Positions 26,201 through 35,039 are shown, numbered from the stretch's first letter. The stretch is 64,000 nucleotides of DNA from an uncultured Muribaculaceae bacterium (GCA_910587075.1 CAJUKE010000001.1:210607-274606), one strand, 5' to 3'. Translations and numbers: made by a program. Notes: a model not told the origin generated them from the letters alone.

Positions 26201-26547
26201 GGGGCTTCGTATGTGCCCTTACGGATAATTTCCCCGTCGAAAATTACAATGTCGAGGTCGATAGCCACCACACCCGCGGAATCAGCCCGCCCGTGCTCTC
26301 GCTCATACTCCTTAAGAGCCGCGTTAAGCGCCCAGTAGTCGGGGCAATCGCACCACCCGGCGCAGAGCCGGTTGGCGTATCTCGAATCGGTATGGCCGCT
26401 GGTGTCGGGGGAGTCCATCGAGCGGGAAAAACGACAATCCGCAAGAATTGACTCCAGCTGCGAGCACGCCTCGTTGATACGGCGTTCCCGGTCGGGAGCG
26501 TTACTCCCGACACACACAACCACCGAATGCCGCGCGCCGCACTCCAT
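26167..26547 (-). CDS. FolK-like (HPPK) short protein
   Basis: A protein of 126 residues, shorter than the usual 155-170 of 6-hydroxymethyl-7,8-dihydropterin pyrophosphokinase. I chose the start at 26547 because it is just downstream of tex (ending at 26558) and places the family motif near the N-terminus: VVVCVGSNAPDRERRI. The second family motif, VAIDLDIVIFDGE, holds the two aspartates that bind magnesium in HPPK. The arginine-rich loop and the usual central substrate segment are reduced. It may be a divergent enzyme or a relic. It sits 10 bp after tex on the same strand and overlaps the 3' end of comEC, which runs the other way. Confidence 0.7.
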   Translation of the reverse strand: MECGARHSVVVCVGSNAPDRERRINEACSQLESILADCRFSRSMDSPDTSGHTDSRYANRLCAGWCDCPDYWALNAALKEYEREHGRADSAGVVAIDLDIVIFDGEIIRKGTYEAPYFQYLYTDLV

Positions 26548-26557
26548 AACCCGCAAG

Positions 26558-28708
26558 TCAGTCGATGCCGCTCTGGTCGACCCCGCGCATCGACAGCCCG
26601 ATACGGCGCCGGTCAAGGTCAACCGAGATCACTTTCACAAACACATGCTGGTGCAGCGACAGGACCTCCGAGGCTGACCGCACACGGCGGTCGGACACCT
26701 GGCTTATGTGCACCAACCCGCTTTCGTGCAGACCTATATCGACAAACGCGCCGAAGTCGGTGATGTTGTTGACAATGCCCGGCAGCACCATCCCCTCGCA
26801 CAGGTCCTCGATCTCCCTCACATTGTCGTCAAAGCGGAACTCCGCGGCCTTCTGCCGGGGGTCTCGGCCGGGCTTACGCAGCTCGCCGATGATGTCGTTA
26901 AGAGTCGGGAGCCCTATGCCGTCACTTTCATACAGCGAGAGGTCTATGTCGTTGAGAATCTCAGGGTCGGCCACCAGCTCGCTCACTTTGCGGCCGTTGT
27001 CGGCCGCCATTCGCACAACGAGCGCGTACCGCTCGGGGTGTACCGCAGTGTTGTCGAGAATGTTGTCGCTCTCGGGCACGCGGATAAAGCCGGCGCACTG
27101 CTCGAAAGCCTTCGCCCCGAGGCGGGGTACTTTCAGCAACTCCTTGCGCGAGGCGAATTTACCGTTACCCTCTCGGTAAGCCACTATGTTTCCTGCCAGG
27201 GCGTCGCCGATGCCCGAAACGTAGGATAGAAGCCGGCGCGACGCTGTGTTGAGATTAACCCCCACCGAGTTAACGCAGCTCTCAACCGTCATATCGAGCG
27301 AGCGCTTGAGTTTTGCCTGGTCAACATCATGCTGGTACTGCCCCACCCCGATTGATTTTGGATCAATCTTCACCAGCTCGGCCAGGGGGTCCATCAGCCG
27401 GCGCCCGATCGAGACCGCTCCGCGCACCGTAACATCATAGTCGGGGAACTCGTCGCGGGCTATCTGCGAGGCGGAATAAACCGACGCGCCGTTCTCGCTC
27501 ACCACGAAGATCTCAACCTTGCCGGGGAACTTAAGCGAGCGAACGAAGCGTTCGGTCTCGCGGCTCGCCGTACCATTGCCGATGGCTATAGCCTCGATTC
27601 GATGGGTTTCCACGAGTTTGAGGATGCGCTTTTCGGCATCGACCGTATAGTTGCGCGGCGGCGTGGGATACACAACATCGTGGCACAGCAGGGCGCCAGC
27701 CTCGTCGAGGCAAACGACCTTGCACCCCGTGCGGTAGCCGGGATCAATGCCCATAGTGCGCTTAGGCCCGAGGGGAGCGCCCAGCAGCAGCTGGTGAAGC
27801 GAGTCGGCGAAGATGCGTATGGCGCCCTCGTCGGCCTTAGCTTTCGCCTCAGCCGCTATTTCAGTCTCTATGGAAGGAAGAATCAAACGCTTATAGGCAT
27901 CGCGCACCGCGTCCTCCACGATTGCGGCCGATTTGGGAGAAGCCTCGCGCCTTATGAAGAGCTTCAGCAGACGGTCGGTCATAGCGTCGTTGTCAATACC
28001 GATCGACACCTTAAGAAGGCCGTCGGCCTCCCCGCGGCGCATCGCGAGGTAACGATGCGACGAGCAGCGGTTCAACGGCTCGCTGACTTTGAAGTAGGTG
28101 CGGTAATTTGCGGCTTCCTCCTCCTTGCCCTTCACCACCTTGCAGGTAAGCACGGCGGAGCGGCGGAAAGTGGTTCTCACCCTGTCGCGGGCAGTCTCGT
28201 TCTCGCTGACCCACTCCGCGATGATGTCCGACGCGCCGGCTATCGCGGCCTCAGCGTCGGCCACATTTTCGCCAAGGAATTTGGTTGCCGAGGCCTCCGG
28301 GTTTACGGATTTCTGCGACATAATGATTTTGGCGAGGGGCTCCAGGCCGTTTTCCCGGGCCACCTGGGCGCGGGTGCGTCGCTTCGCCTTGTATGGCATA
28401 TACATATCCTCCAGCACGGCGAATTCCTTGGCCGCCTCGATGCGCGAACGAAGCTCATCGGTCAGCTTGCCCTGGGCCTCTATGGTCTGGAGTATGTATT
28501 CCTTGCGCTTGAAAAGCTCCTGGAGGGCGTCGAAACGCTGCTGTATGGCGAATATCTCGACTTCGTCGAGGCCGCCGGTGGCCTCCTTGCGGTAGCGGCT
28601 TATGAAAGGGATCGTGGAACCCTCGGCGAGCAGGCCGAGAGCCGCCGCCACATGCTTTTCAGGGATATTGAGTTCTCCGGCTATTATAGCGGTCGCGGAA
28701 AGGGACAT
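26558..28708 (-). CDS. tex: Tex-family transcription accessory RNA-binding protein
   Basis: A protein of 716 residues, close to the family norm. In order: N-terminal Tex helical region (about 1-190), a YqgF/RNase-H-like domain (about 315-440, starting MGIDPGYRTGCKVVCLDEAG), helix-hairpin-helix repeats (about 480-560, SYVSGIGDALAGNIVAYREG and VPRLGAKAFEQCAGFIRVP), and a C-terminal S1 RNA-binding domain (about 638-708, GMVLPGIVNNITDFGAFVD, VHISQVSDR). Tex proteins bind nucleic acid and affect transcription and stress tolerance. The folK-like gene follows 10 bp downstream. Confidence 0.95.
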   Translation of the reverse strand: MSLSATAIIAGELNIPEKHVAAALGLLAEGSTIPFISRYRKEATGGLDEVEIFAIQQRFDALQELFKRKEYILQTIEAQGKLTDELRSRIEAAKEFAVLEDMYMPYKAKRRTRAQVARENGLEPLAKIIMSQKSVNPEASATKFLGENVADAEAAIAGASDIIAEWVSENETARDRVRTTFRRSAVLTCKVVKGKEEEAANYRTYFKVSEPLNRCSSHRYLAMRRGEADGLLKVSIGIDNDAMTDRLLKLFIRREASPKSAAIVEDAVRDAYKRLILPSIETEIAAEAKAKADEGAIRIFADSLHQLLLGAPLGPKRTMGIDPGYRTGCKVVCLDEAGALLCHDVVYPTPPRNYTVDAEKRILKLVETHRIEAIAIGNGTASRETERFVRSLKFPGKVEIFVVSENGASVYSASQIARDEFPDYDVTVRGAVSIGRRLMDPLAELVKIDPKSIGVGQYQHDVDQAKLKRSLDMTVESCVNSVGVNLNTASRRLLSYVSGIGDALAGNIVAYREGNGKFASRKELLKVPRLGAKAFEQCAGFIRVPESDNILDNTAVHPERYALVVRMAADNGRKVSELVADPEILNDIDLSLYESDGIGLPTLNDIIGELRKPGRDPRQKAAEFRFDDNVREIEDLCEGMVLPGIVNNITDFGAFVDIGLHESGLVHISQVSDRRVRSASEVLSLHQHVFVKVISVDLDRRRIGLSMRGVDQSGID

Positions 28709-28769
28709 GGTATATCGGTAATTGAAGAGAGTGAATTCAGTTTGGAAAGGAAGGTCGCCGCGCTATGCA

Positions 28770-29951
28770 TCAGCGGCGGAGGATGTGCAGCGTTATTTCC
28801 GGGGTAGCGCCGATGCGCATAGGCACGCCAACCTCACCAGCGCCGATGTTGACGTAGAGTTTGCGCTTACCCGAATGGTCGGCATACATTCCGCCCCAAG
28901 TTTCGTAGCGCATAGCGGCCGGCGAGATACCGAACAGCTCTACCTGCATGGCGTGCGTGTGTCCGGCCAGCGAGAGGGCGACATTGGCCCCGTTATCGTC
29001 GCGGATCGAATCGGTCCAGTGGGCGGGGTTATGGGTGAGTAGTATCTTGGTTACCGAATCGCCAAGCGCCGGGTAAGCCTTCGCGAGCGAGCCATAGACG
29101 GGGAAAGGCTTGTCGCCGATATTCTCCACCCCGATCAGAGCTATGGAATCGTTGCCACGACGCAGCCACACGGTCTCATTCAAGAGCAGCTTGATACCGG
29201 CGCGGCGGTAAGCATCGTAAAGCGCCTCCATATTGGCTTTCTTCGCCTCGGGGGAGTCCCATTCGCGGTAATCGCCATAGTCGTGGTTGCCGAGGATGGC
29301 GTAAACGCCGTCCGGGGCGCTCAGCCGGGAGAGCACGGGGACGAACGGCTCAATCTCGTCGGACTGACGGTTGACGATGTCGCCTGTGAACACAATCGCA
29401 TCGGGTCGCGAAGCGTTAATATGGTCCACAATTTCCGACACGAAAGCTGTATCTGAACCGAAAGTGCCGACGTGCATATCGGAGAATTGCGCCAGACGAT
29501 AGCCGTCAAACGACTCTGGAAGTCCGGCTATCTCAACATCGACCTCCTTGGTGTCGATATTGTAGCGGTTAATCAGCGCTCCCCACCAGAAGCAGAGGAA
29601 CACGATGACGCCCAAAATGGTCCCGGCCCACGCCATACCCGGCACGCGCCCTTTATGCCACAGCCGCGGCAAGCCGCCGATGATGTCAAACAGGGCGGCT
29701 ATGTATTTGGGAATGTAGATCGAGAAATAGCTGAACAGGAGCCACATCTTGAACACCAACTCGTCGGAACTACCCGAGCGGGCGGGTATGATGATGGCGG
29801 CGAGTAAAAGTACGCACAGGGCTACAGCCGTCCATTTCTGAACGCGGGCCAGCCATCGCGAAGCGCGCCGCTGCAACTGGCGGTAGATATACCAATCGAC
29901 CAACCCGTTGAACACCAACAGGGTCAGCAGAAGTACAAGGGAGACACGCAT
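28770..29951 (-). CDS. Membrane-anchored metallophosphoesterase (calcineurin-like, YkuE type)
   Basis: A protein of 393 residues. Four hydrophobic segments lie in the first 130 residues (about 1-18, 37-57, 68-90, 105-125), followed by a calcineurin-like phosphoesterase domain. Metal-ligand motifs are complete: AQFSDMHVGTFG (D, H), VFTGDIVNR (D), ILGNHDYGDY (N, H), LLTHNPAHW (H) and SLAGHTHAMQVELFG (H, H). Members hydrolyse phosphodiesters such as UDP-diacylglucosamine-like lipids or nucleotides; the substrate here is unknown. It lies between tex and an acyltransferase gene, all on the minus strand but with gaps of 60-80 bp, so coexpression is uncertain. Confidence 0.88.
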   Translation of the reverse strand: MRVSLVLLLTLLVFNGLVDWYIYRQLQRRASRWLARVQKWTAVALCVLLLAAIIIPARSGSSDELVFKMWLLFSYFSIYIPKYIAALFDIIGGLPRLWHKGRVPGMAWAGTILGVIVFLCFWWGALINRYNIDTKEVDVEIAGLPESFDGYRLAQFSDMHVGTFGSDTAFVSEIVDHINASRPDAIVFTGDIVNRQSDEIEPFVPVLSRLSAPDGVYAILGNHDYGDYREWDSPEAKKANMEALYDAYRRAGIKLLLNETVWLRRGNDSIALIGVENIGDKPFPVYGSLAKAYPALGDSVTKILLTHNPAHWTDSIRDDNGANVALSLAGHTHAMQVELFGISPAAMRYETWGGMYADHSGKRKLYVNIGAGEVGVPMRIGATPEITLHILRR

Positions 29952-30033
29952 AATTGTATTGACGCATTACCGGGTGCTTGCGTATCGACAAGCTCCCGGC
30001 GTATGTTAGTGCTTGTGAAAATCCTTGATTAGG

Positions 30034-31203
30034 TTATTCCCCTTCGGCAGCGAGCTTGTTGCGCAGGGGGTTGGCGTACATATCGAGAATCGCGTGACGC
30101 ATAAACGCCCGCTCATCGTCGGTAACGTCGGGGAGGTCGACTTTCGCGATCTGTCCGTCGAGGTAAACGTTGAACTTCTCCACGTCCTCAGCCGTATAGC
30201 AATCCTTGAAACGGTCTGTTGAATTCACCGTGTCGTAAGCTATATAGTTGAGGGGGAATATCTTGTAGCCGCGGTGGATGTGCTCGTCGATAAGGGCGCA
30301 CACCTTGCGCACCACTTCCACCTTGTCGGCGCAGTCAACAAGCTTCTCAAGCTCGGAATTGATGCAGGGACCGACTGCGAAATTCACGCTGCCTTTGTAC
30401 TGGAGAATGCCTGTCTCCATACTGAACAGGTCGTCGCGCTGCGATTTCTTGAACTCGGGGTCGCGACGGCGTGCGAGAAACTCGCGGGCCTTCAGGTAGT
30501 CGTTGGGGTCGTACTCGTAGGATATGGAGGTCGGGGTTATGTTGAGCTCCATCAGACGCCCGGCGAGCGAAGGCGCGTCGCCGGCGAGCGCGAGCATCTT
30601 CAGCACGCTCTCCTGGGTAACGTCGTTGGAGTCCTTGGCGCGCCCTTCGCGCTGGGCGATCCAAACCGACTCCCCTTTCTTCTGAATGCAGTAATGGATA
30701 TACCCTGAGAGCTGCTTTGCGGCCTCAAGCGCTTTGGTGAGGCGCAGGTTGCGCTTCACGATTATACCCTTATTGAGGCGCACAAGATCGGAAATCCAAT
30801 CGTAGATGAGGAGGTTGTCGCCCAAGGCCACCTCCTGGGCGGGGAGCCCGTGGCGCAGCATGGCGAGCCCGAGGAACGAGGCGTCGAGCACGATGTCGCG
30901 GTGGTTGGTGATAAACAGGCGGCTCTTCGACAGGTCAAGGCTGTCAATGCCCGTGTCAGTGACACCCGAAGTGGTGGCTCTTTCGAGCATCAGAAGGATG
31001 TCGAGCATAATATGACGCTGGAAATCATCCTTATTGTTGATTTTCAGCAACTTTTCCGACAATTCCTTAAAGTCGGCGTCGGGCATCACATATTTAATGG
31101 CGCGCTCAAATCCAGGGTCGGCAAGCAAATGGGCCATTCGTTGCTGGAATTGGTCGTCGTCATGCGGAGCTATTTCCTTATATTCTTCCGGAGTATGAGT
31201 CAT
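30034..31203 (-). CDS. PlsC/LPLAT-like glycerol acyltransferase
   Basis: A protein of 389 residues. The acyltransferase core starts near residue 130 with RLFITNHRDIVLDASFLGLA, the motif I region, followed by LLIYDWISDLVRLNKGIIVKR (motif II area) and WIAQREGRAKDSNDV (motif III, E/G). The spacing of histidine and aspartate in motif I is H-x5-D rather than the canonical H-x4-D. The N-terminal 125 residues are helical and charged, with no membrane segment. The likely role is acylation of a glycerophosphate or lysophospholipid in membrane lipid synthesis, at the cytoplasmic side of the inner membrane. It has its own -7 element about 120 bp upstream. Confidence 0.78.
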   Translation of the reverse strand: MTHTPEEYKEIAPHDDDQFQQRMAHLLADPGFERAIKYVMPDADFKELSEKLLKINNKDDFQRHIMLDILLMLERATTSGVTDTGIDSLDLSKSRLFITNHRDIVLDASFLGLAMLRHGLPAQEVALGDNLLIYDWISDLVRLNKGIIVKRNLRLTKALEAAKQLSGYIHYCIQKKGESVWIAQREGRAKDSNDVTQESVLKMLALAGDAPSLAGRLMELNITPTSISYEYDPNDYLKAREFLARRRDPEFKKSQRDDLFSMETGILQYKGSVNFAVGPCINSELEKLVDCADKVEVVRKVCALIDEHIHRGYKIFPLNYIAYDTVNSTDRFKDCYTAEDVEKFNVYLDGQIAKVDLPDVTDDERAFMRHAILDMYANPLRNKLAAEGE

Positions 31204-31324
31204 GGCATTGAAATGACAAAATAGGGCGCAAGGCCCTGTACATACTTATAAACCGCTTAAAATAAGATAGTAACCTAAATTAGTCCAAACAGTTTAGCAG
31301 AGGCAGTAACCCCCATATGAGCCG

Positions 31325-31332
31325 CAAAATTA
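31325..31332 (-). promoter_or_regulatory. -7 promoter element of the acyltransferase gene
   Basis: On the minus strand this reads TAATTTTG, a full match to TAnnTTTG, 122 bp ahead of the start codon. The surrounding DNA is AT-rich. No TTG -33 box is clear. Confidence 0.45.
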
Positions 31333-31475
31333 AACAATAAAACAGAATTTTTAAAAATAAACGTCCAAAAGCCGCGTTTTTTAGCTTAATTTAAGGTTAC
31401 AGGGAGCCTCTCGCGTGGGCCGGGGGGCTTCGCGAGCAACGGTCTGTGGCTACAGCGGCGGCACCGGGCGCTGAC

Positions 31476-31712
31476 TTACTCAGCGGCGTATTTGAGCACC
31501 GTCGGACTCTCGACATCGACCCCGTACTCGCGGGCGCTGGCGAGAATGGCTCGGGCAAGTTTCGGCTTCAGCTCCTCGGGGCAGTAACGGAAATATGCCT
31601 CGGCGGCTCGCACATGGGCGGCGTCGGGCATAGGGTATTCGCGGCGTTCGGGTAGTCCGAAAACACTGTCGGGGAGCTCTTTTTTAGCTTCATAGGATAA
31701 TCTGTCAGTCAT
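31476..31712 (-). CDS. Small conserved-looking hypothetical protein
   Basis: A protein of 78 residues. I chose the ATG at 31712 (MTDRLSYEAKKELPDSVFGL) because the longer frame would add residues with a different, non-coding look. The pattern LPDSVFGLPERREYPMPDAA, H-V-R-A-A-E-A-Y-F, then a helix LKPKLARAILASAREYGVD recalls small proteins seen in phage and plasmid contexts of gut bacteria; this is from memory and not a firm assignment. It is soluble, with no signal peptide. It lies between two minus-strand genes, with a probable terminator upstream (31784-31818), so it should have its own promoter, which I could not find. Confidence 0.6.
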   Translation of the reverse strand: MTDRLSYEAKKELPDSVFGLPERREYPMPDAAHVRAAEAYFRYCPEELKPKLARAILASAREYGVDVESPTVLKYAAE

Positions 31713-31783
31713 AACCGTAATTTTATGTGAAAGAGACGGACACGGCGGCGACTCCACCGTGATCCGGCCTACCTATAATGAAC

Positions 31784-31818
31784 AAGCCGCGACCACGCAA
31801 AGTTGCGGGCCGCGGCTT
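31784..31818 (-). terminator. Probable terminator of nhaD
   Basis: An 8-bp stem (AAGCCGCG with CGCGGCTT) with an inner 5-bp stem (CGCAA with TTGCG) forms a long hairpin about 60 nt after the nhaD stop. On the minus strand it is followed by TTCATTATA, a modest T-rich tail. Confidence 0.6.
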
Positions 31819-31879
31819 ATCGGTTATGAGCAATTATTCAGTAGTTTCTATAAGTAGTTCTTTTTTAGCGCTGACTGGT

Positions 31880-33217
31880 TCAGAACGAGAGGAACAGCGA
31901 TTCGACCCAGATGCAGGCCATACCGGCGATATAACCGGCGAAGGCCAGAAGTGTGACACGCTTGACGTACCACATAAACTGGATTTTCTCGATGCCCATG
32001 GCGACCACGCCCGCGGCCGAGCCGATAATCAGCAGCGAGCCACCGACTCCGGCGCAGAAAGTCAGCAGATGCCAGAACAGTCCGTCGGATACGAAGAACT
32101 GGGTGTAGGCCGGATCGGCCGATGCCTGGATCATCGCGTCGGTTGCCACGGGGTACATATTCATACAGGCCGCCACCAGGGGCACATTGTCGACAATCGA
32201 GGAGAGCACGCCGATGATGCCGTTGATTATATACGGCTGATGGAACTGGTCGTTGAGCCAGGCGGCGAGCTCGGCGAGGATGCCGGCCTGCTGCAGGGCG
32301 GCTACCGACATCAATATGCCAAGGAAGAAGAGGATGGTCGACATATCAATGCTTTTGACCACCTGCGATATGCGCCCCTCCATTTTGGAGTCGAGGTTGT
32401 AATGGCGCACAATCAGCTCAGTAGCGAGCCACAAAGCACCGAGCGAGAAGAGGATGCCCATATAGGGGGGCAGATGGGTTACCGACTTGAACACCGGCAC
32501 GAACAGAAGCCCGGCCACACCGCATATCAGTATCCAAACCGACAGGTGGTAATGGTGGTCGGAAAGGACGTAACCCACGCGGCGGTCGTTCTCGTTGAGC
32601 TGCTCCACCGGGCCGCTCGACACATAGCGGCTCGCGATCCAGGTAGGCACGACCATAGCCACGAGCGACGGCAGAAGGAGGTTCACGATAAGGTCGACGG
32701 AGGAAACGTAGTTCTTCATCCACAGCATTATGGTGGTGATGTCGCCAATGGGCGACCAGGCGCCCCCGGCATTAGCGGCCAGCACTATCACGGAGGCGAA
32801 CAGCCAGCGCTCTTTCTGGTCGGAGAGCATGCGCCGCAGCATCATCACCATAATAATGGTGGTGGTCATATTGTCGAGAATACTCGAAAGGAAAAATGCC
32901 ACGAAGGCAAGCACCCATAGGAGTCCGCGCTTGTTCTTGGCGTGGATACGGCGCACGATAATATTGAAACCGCCGTAACGGTCGATGAGCTCCACGATGG
33001 TCATCGCGCCGATCAGGAACACCACTATCTCACAAGTGTCGCCGAGCGACTCCACAATGTCACTCGACAGATTGGGGTCATGCCCCATCAGCCCGTAAAC
33101 GGCCCAGAGAATACCGCACATCAAAAGCGCGAACGTGGCTTTATTGATGTGCAACACGTGTTCCAAGGCTATACCGATGTAGCCGAGAACGAAAAGAATA
33201 ATTAAAGCAGTGACCAT
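31880..33217 (-). CDS. nhaD: NhaD-type Na+/H+ antiporter
   Basis: A protein of 445 residues with about 12 hydrophobic helices. I chose the start at 33217 (MVTALIILFVLGYIGIALEH), the usual NhaD N-terminus, although the frame stays open further upstream. Family segments include INKATFALLMCGILWAVY, VVFLIGAMTIVELIDRYGGF, FFLSSILDNMTTTIIMVMML and LAANAGGAWSPIGDITTIML. NhaD exports sodium in exchange for protons at the inner membrane. It sits near the nqr operon, which pumps sodium outwards, so the two may share sodium homeostasis. Expression probably starts at the -7 element 33350-33357. Confidence 0.9.
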   Translation of the reverse strand: MVTALIILFVLGYIGIALEHVLHINKATFALLMCGILWAVYGLMGHDPNLSSDIVESLGDTCEIVVFLIGAMTIVELIDRYGGFNIIVRRIHAKNKRGLLWVLAFVAFFLSSILDNMTTTIIMVMMLRRMLSDQKERWLFASVIVLAANAGGAWSPIGDITTIMLWMKNYVSSVDLIVNLLLPSLVAMVVPTWIASRYVSSGPVEQLNENDRRVGYVLSDHHYHLSVWILICGVAGLLFVPVFKSVTHLPPYMGILFSLGALWLATELIVRHYNLDSKMEGRISQVVKSIDMSTILFFLGILMSVAALQQAGILAELAAWLNDQFHQPYIINGIIGVLSSIVDNVPLVAACMNMYPVATDAMIQASADPAYTQFFVSDGLFWHLLTFCAGVGGSLLIIGSAAGVVAMGIEKIQFMWYVKRVTLLAFAGYIAGMACIWVESLFLSF

Positions 33218-33299
33218 CACCTTGTCAACTAAAAAAAATAAAAGCTCTCCAACAGAAAAAATCCGCTGACAACCTTGAAAAAAACTCTGATTCACAATG

Positions 33300-33328
33300 C
33301 CGTCGGACCCTCTGCCAAAGGTCAACGG
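33300..33328 (-). other. Hairpin in the nhaD leader
   Basis: On the minus strand CCGT-T-GACC pairs with GGTC-CG-ACGG across a 10-nt loop (8 bp with a small internal loop). It would lie near the 5' end of the nhaD mRNA, just after the -7 element. It could stabilise the transcript or be a control element; nothing known is recognised. The rest of the intergenic region 33218-33551 holds the nhaD promoter and the murA terminator. Confidence 0.4.
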
Positions 33329-33349
33329 ACCATCCATGATTATGCGAAC

Positions 33350-33357
33350 CAAAGGTA
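33350..33357 (-). promoter_or_regulatory. -7 promoter element of nhaD
   Basis: On the minus strand this reads TACCTTTG, a full match to TAnnTTTG, leaving a leader of about 125 nt before nhaD. No matching TTG is seen at the -33 position. Confidence 0.45.
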
Positions 33358-33431
33358 TGAAATAATTGCGGAAAAATTTCCGTAATTATCCAAATATGCC
33401 AATCTTTCGACTTTTATGCCAACAAATAAAA

Positions 33432-33480
33432 AAGGCCGGAAATATCGCGGCGCATCAAAGCTTGCGATATTTCCGGCCTT
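33432..33480 (-). terminator. Rho-independent terminator of murA
   Basis: A perfect 17-bp stem (arms 33432-33448 and 33464-33480) with a 15-nt loop. On the minus strand it is followed by a T-rich tract (TTTTTTATTTG). It lies 72 bp after the murA stop. The stem is among the strongest in the window. Confidence 0.88.
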
Positions 33481-33551
33481 AAGTTGGTCCTTATGTTATG
33501 GCTCGTCGCTATCTGTATATCAAGAACCAGATCCACTTCGGAGCCTCGCCG

Positions 33552-34871
33552 TCAGTCGACGCGCGCGATGGAGGCCCCGAGGCGGTTGAGGCGCTCGTCG
33601 ATGCGCTCATATCCGCGGTCGATCTGCTCGATGTTCCCTATCACGCTGGTGCCCTTGGCCGACATCGCGGCAAGAAGCATCGCGATACCGGCTCGGATGT
33701 CTGGCGAGCTCATATGGTTGCCTCGGAGCGTGAACTTATGGTCGTGGCCGATCACGACGGCTCTGTGCGGGTCGCAGAGTATAATCTGCGCGCCCATCTC
33801 GATAAGGCCGTCGGTAAAGTAAAGGCGGCTCTCGAACATCTTCTGATGTATCAGCACGCTGCCGCGGCACTGGGTAGCCACAACGAGCATCACGCTCAGG
33901 AGGTCAGGGGTGAGGCCGGGCCAGGGAGCGTCGGCTATGTTCATAATAGAGCCGTCGAGCGCCGTGTCGATCACATAACTCTCCTGGGCCGGTACGAATA
34001 TGTCGTCGCCGCGCTGCTCCAGGAGGATTCCAAGGCGGCGGAAGCTTTCGGGAATGATGCCGAGATTGTCGTAGCTTACGTTTTTGATAGTCAGCGAGCT
34101 GCGGGTAATAGCCGCCATACCTATGAAGCTGCCGACCTCGATCATATCGGGCAGAATGCCGTGGGTAGCGCCCCCGGGCTCGCAAGCGAAACCTTTAACT
34201 TTCAGCAGATTCGAGCCTATACCCGAAATCTCGCAACCCATGGCTGTCATAAGTTTGCAGAGCTGCTGGACGTAGGGCTCGCAAGCGGCGTTGTAAATGG
34301 TTGTCTCCCCCTCGGCATACGAAGCGGCCATGAGGATATTGGCGGTGCCGGTCACTGACGCCTCGTCGAGCAGCATATACGTGCCGCGCAAACGCCGCCC
34401 ATCGGGAACCGTAAGCAGGTAGGCGTGCTTCTTGGGCTCGTAGGTGTACTCGGCCCCGAGGTTGATGAACCCCTGGATATGGGTGTCGACCTTGCGGCGA
34501 CCAATTTTGTCGCCCCCGGGCTTGGGGAAATAGACGCTGCCGAAACGGCCGAGCAGCGGCCCGACTACGAGCACCGAGCCCCGGAGATGCGACGCACGGG
34601 TGATGAAGTCGTCCGACAGGATGTACGAAGGGTCAACGTCGTCGGCCTGGAACGTATAACGCCCTCTTTCATGGCGAGTCACCTTCACACCCATCTGGCG
34701 CAGGAGCTCGATCAGGTTCTTGACGTCGCGGATTTCCGGGATATTGGAAATCTCAACAGGCTGGGAGGTAAGCAGTGTGGCGCTGATTACCTGCAGTGCT
34801 TCGTTTTTGGCGCCGGCGGGAACGATGTCGCCGCTGAGGGTGCGCCCTCCCTCGATAACAAAAGAGCTCAT
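33552..34871 (-). CDS. murA: UDP-N-acetylglucosamine 1-carboxyvinyltransferase, Asp variant
   Basis: A protein of 439 residues. It transfers enolpyruvate from PEP to UDP-GlcNAc, the first committed step of peptidoglycan synthesis. Family segments: FVIEGGRTLSGDIVPAGAKN (with the conserved K-N), RDVKNLIELLRQMGVKV, LRGSVLVVGPLLGRFG and AGIAMLLAAMSAKGTSVI. In the active-site loop, where E. coli MurA has C115 in PGGCTIG, this protein has D121 (KPGGDKIG). An aspartate here is known to make MurA insensitive to fosfomycin. murB lies 168 bp upstream on the same strand. A strong terminator follows. Confidence 0.95.
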   Translation of the reverse strand: MSSFVIEGGRTLSGDIVPAGAKNEALQVISATLLTSQPVEISNIPEIRDVKNLIELLRQMGVKVTRHERGRYTFQADDVDPSYILSDDFITRASHLRGSVLVVGPLLGRFGSVYFPKPGGDKIGRRKVDTHIQGFINLGAEYTYEPKKHAYLLTVPDGRRLRGTYMLLDEASVTGTANILMAASYAEGETTIYNAACEPYVQQLCKLMTAMGCEISGIGSNLLKVKGFACEPGGATHGILPDMIEVGSFIGMAAITRSSLTIKNVSYDNLGIIPESFRRLGILLEQRGDDIFVPAQESYVIDTALDGSIMNIADAPWPGLTPDLLSVMLVVATQCRGSVLIHQKMFESRLYFTDGLIEMGAQIILCDPHRAVVIGHDHKFTLRGNHMSSPDIRAGIAMLLAAMSAKGTSVIGNIEQIDRGYERIDERLNRLGASIARVD

Positions 34872-35039
34872 CTACACAAATGATAGATAGGTGTATACTA
34901 AAATAATTGAAACGCCCGGGATGACGCGGCCTTATAACGCCGCCACCCGTTCAAAAATAGAACGTACAAATCTTAAATTTTGTTGCGGTAGGTCGCGGTT
35001 ATTCGCCAAATACCCGGGTTGAACCGCTGGGACGGCGGC

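Noticed and set aside
27602..28807. 401-codon frame antisense to tex
   Set aside because: tex is certain on the minus strand over the same bases; the plus-strand frame has no recognisable motif.
31204..31475. Hairpin CTCGCG/CGCGAG at 31410-31436 and AT-rich intergenic DNA as an RNA gene
   Set aside because: The stem is only 6 bp and no tRNA or known RNA pattern is visible; it may be a weak terminator for the small hypothetical gene but support is thin.
33218..33352. 45-residue N-terminal extension of NhaD
   Set aside because: The open frame continues upstream but would run through the predicted leader hairpin, and its sequence does not resemble the family; the ATG at 33217 gives the normal N-terminus.
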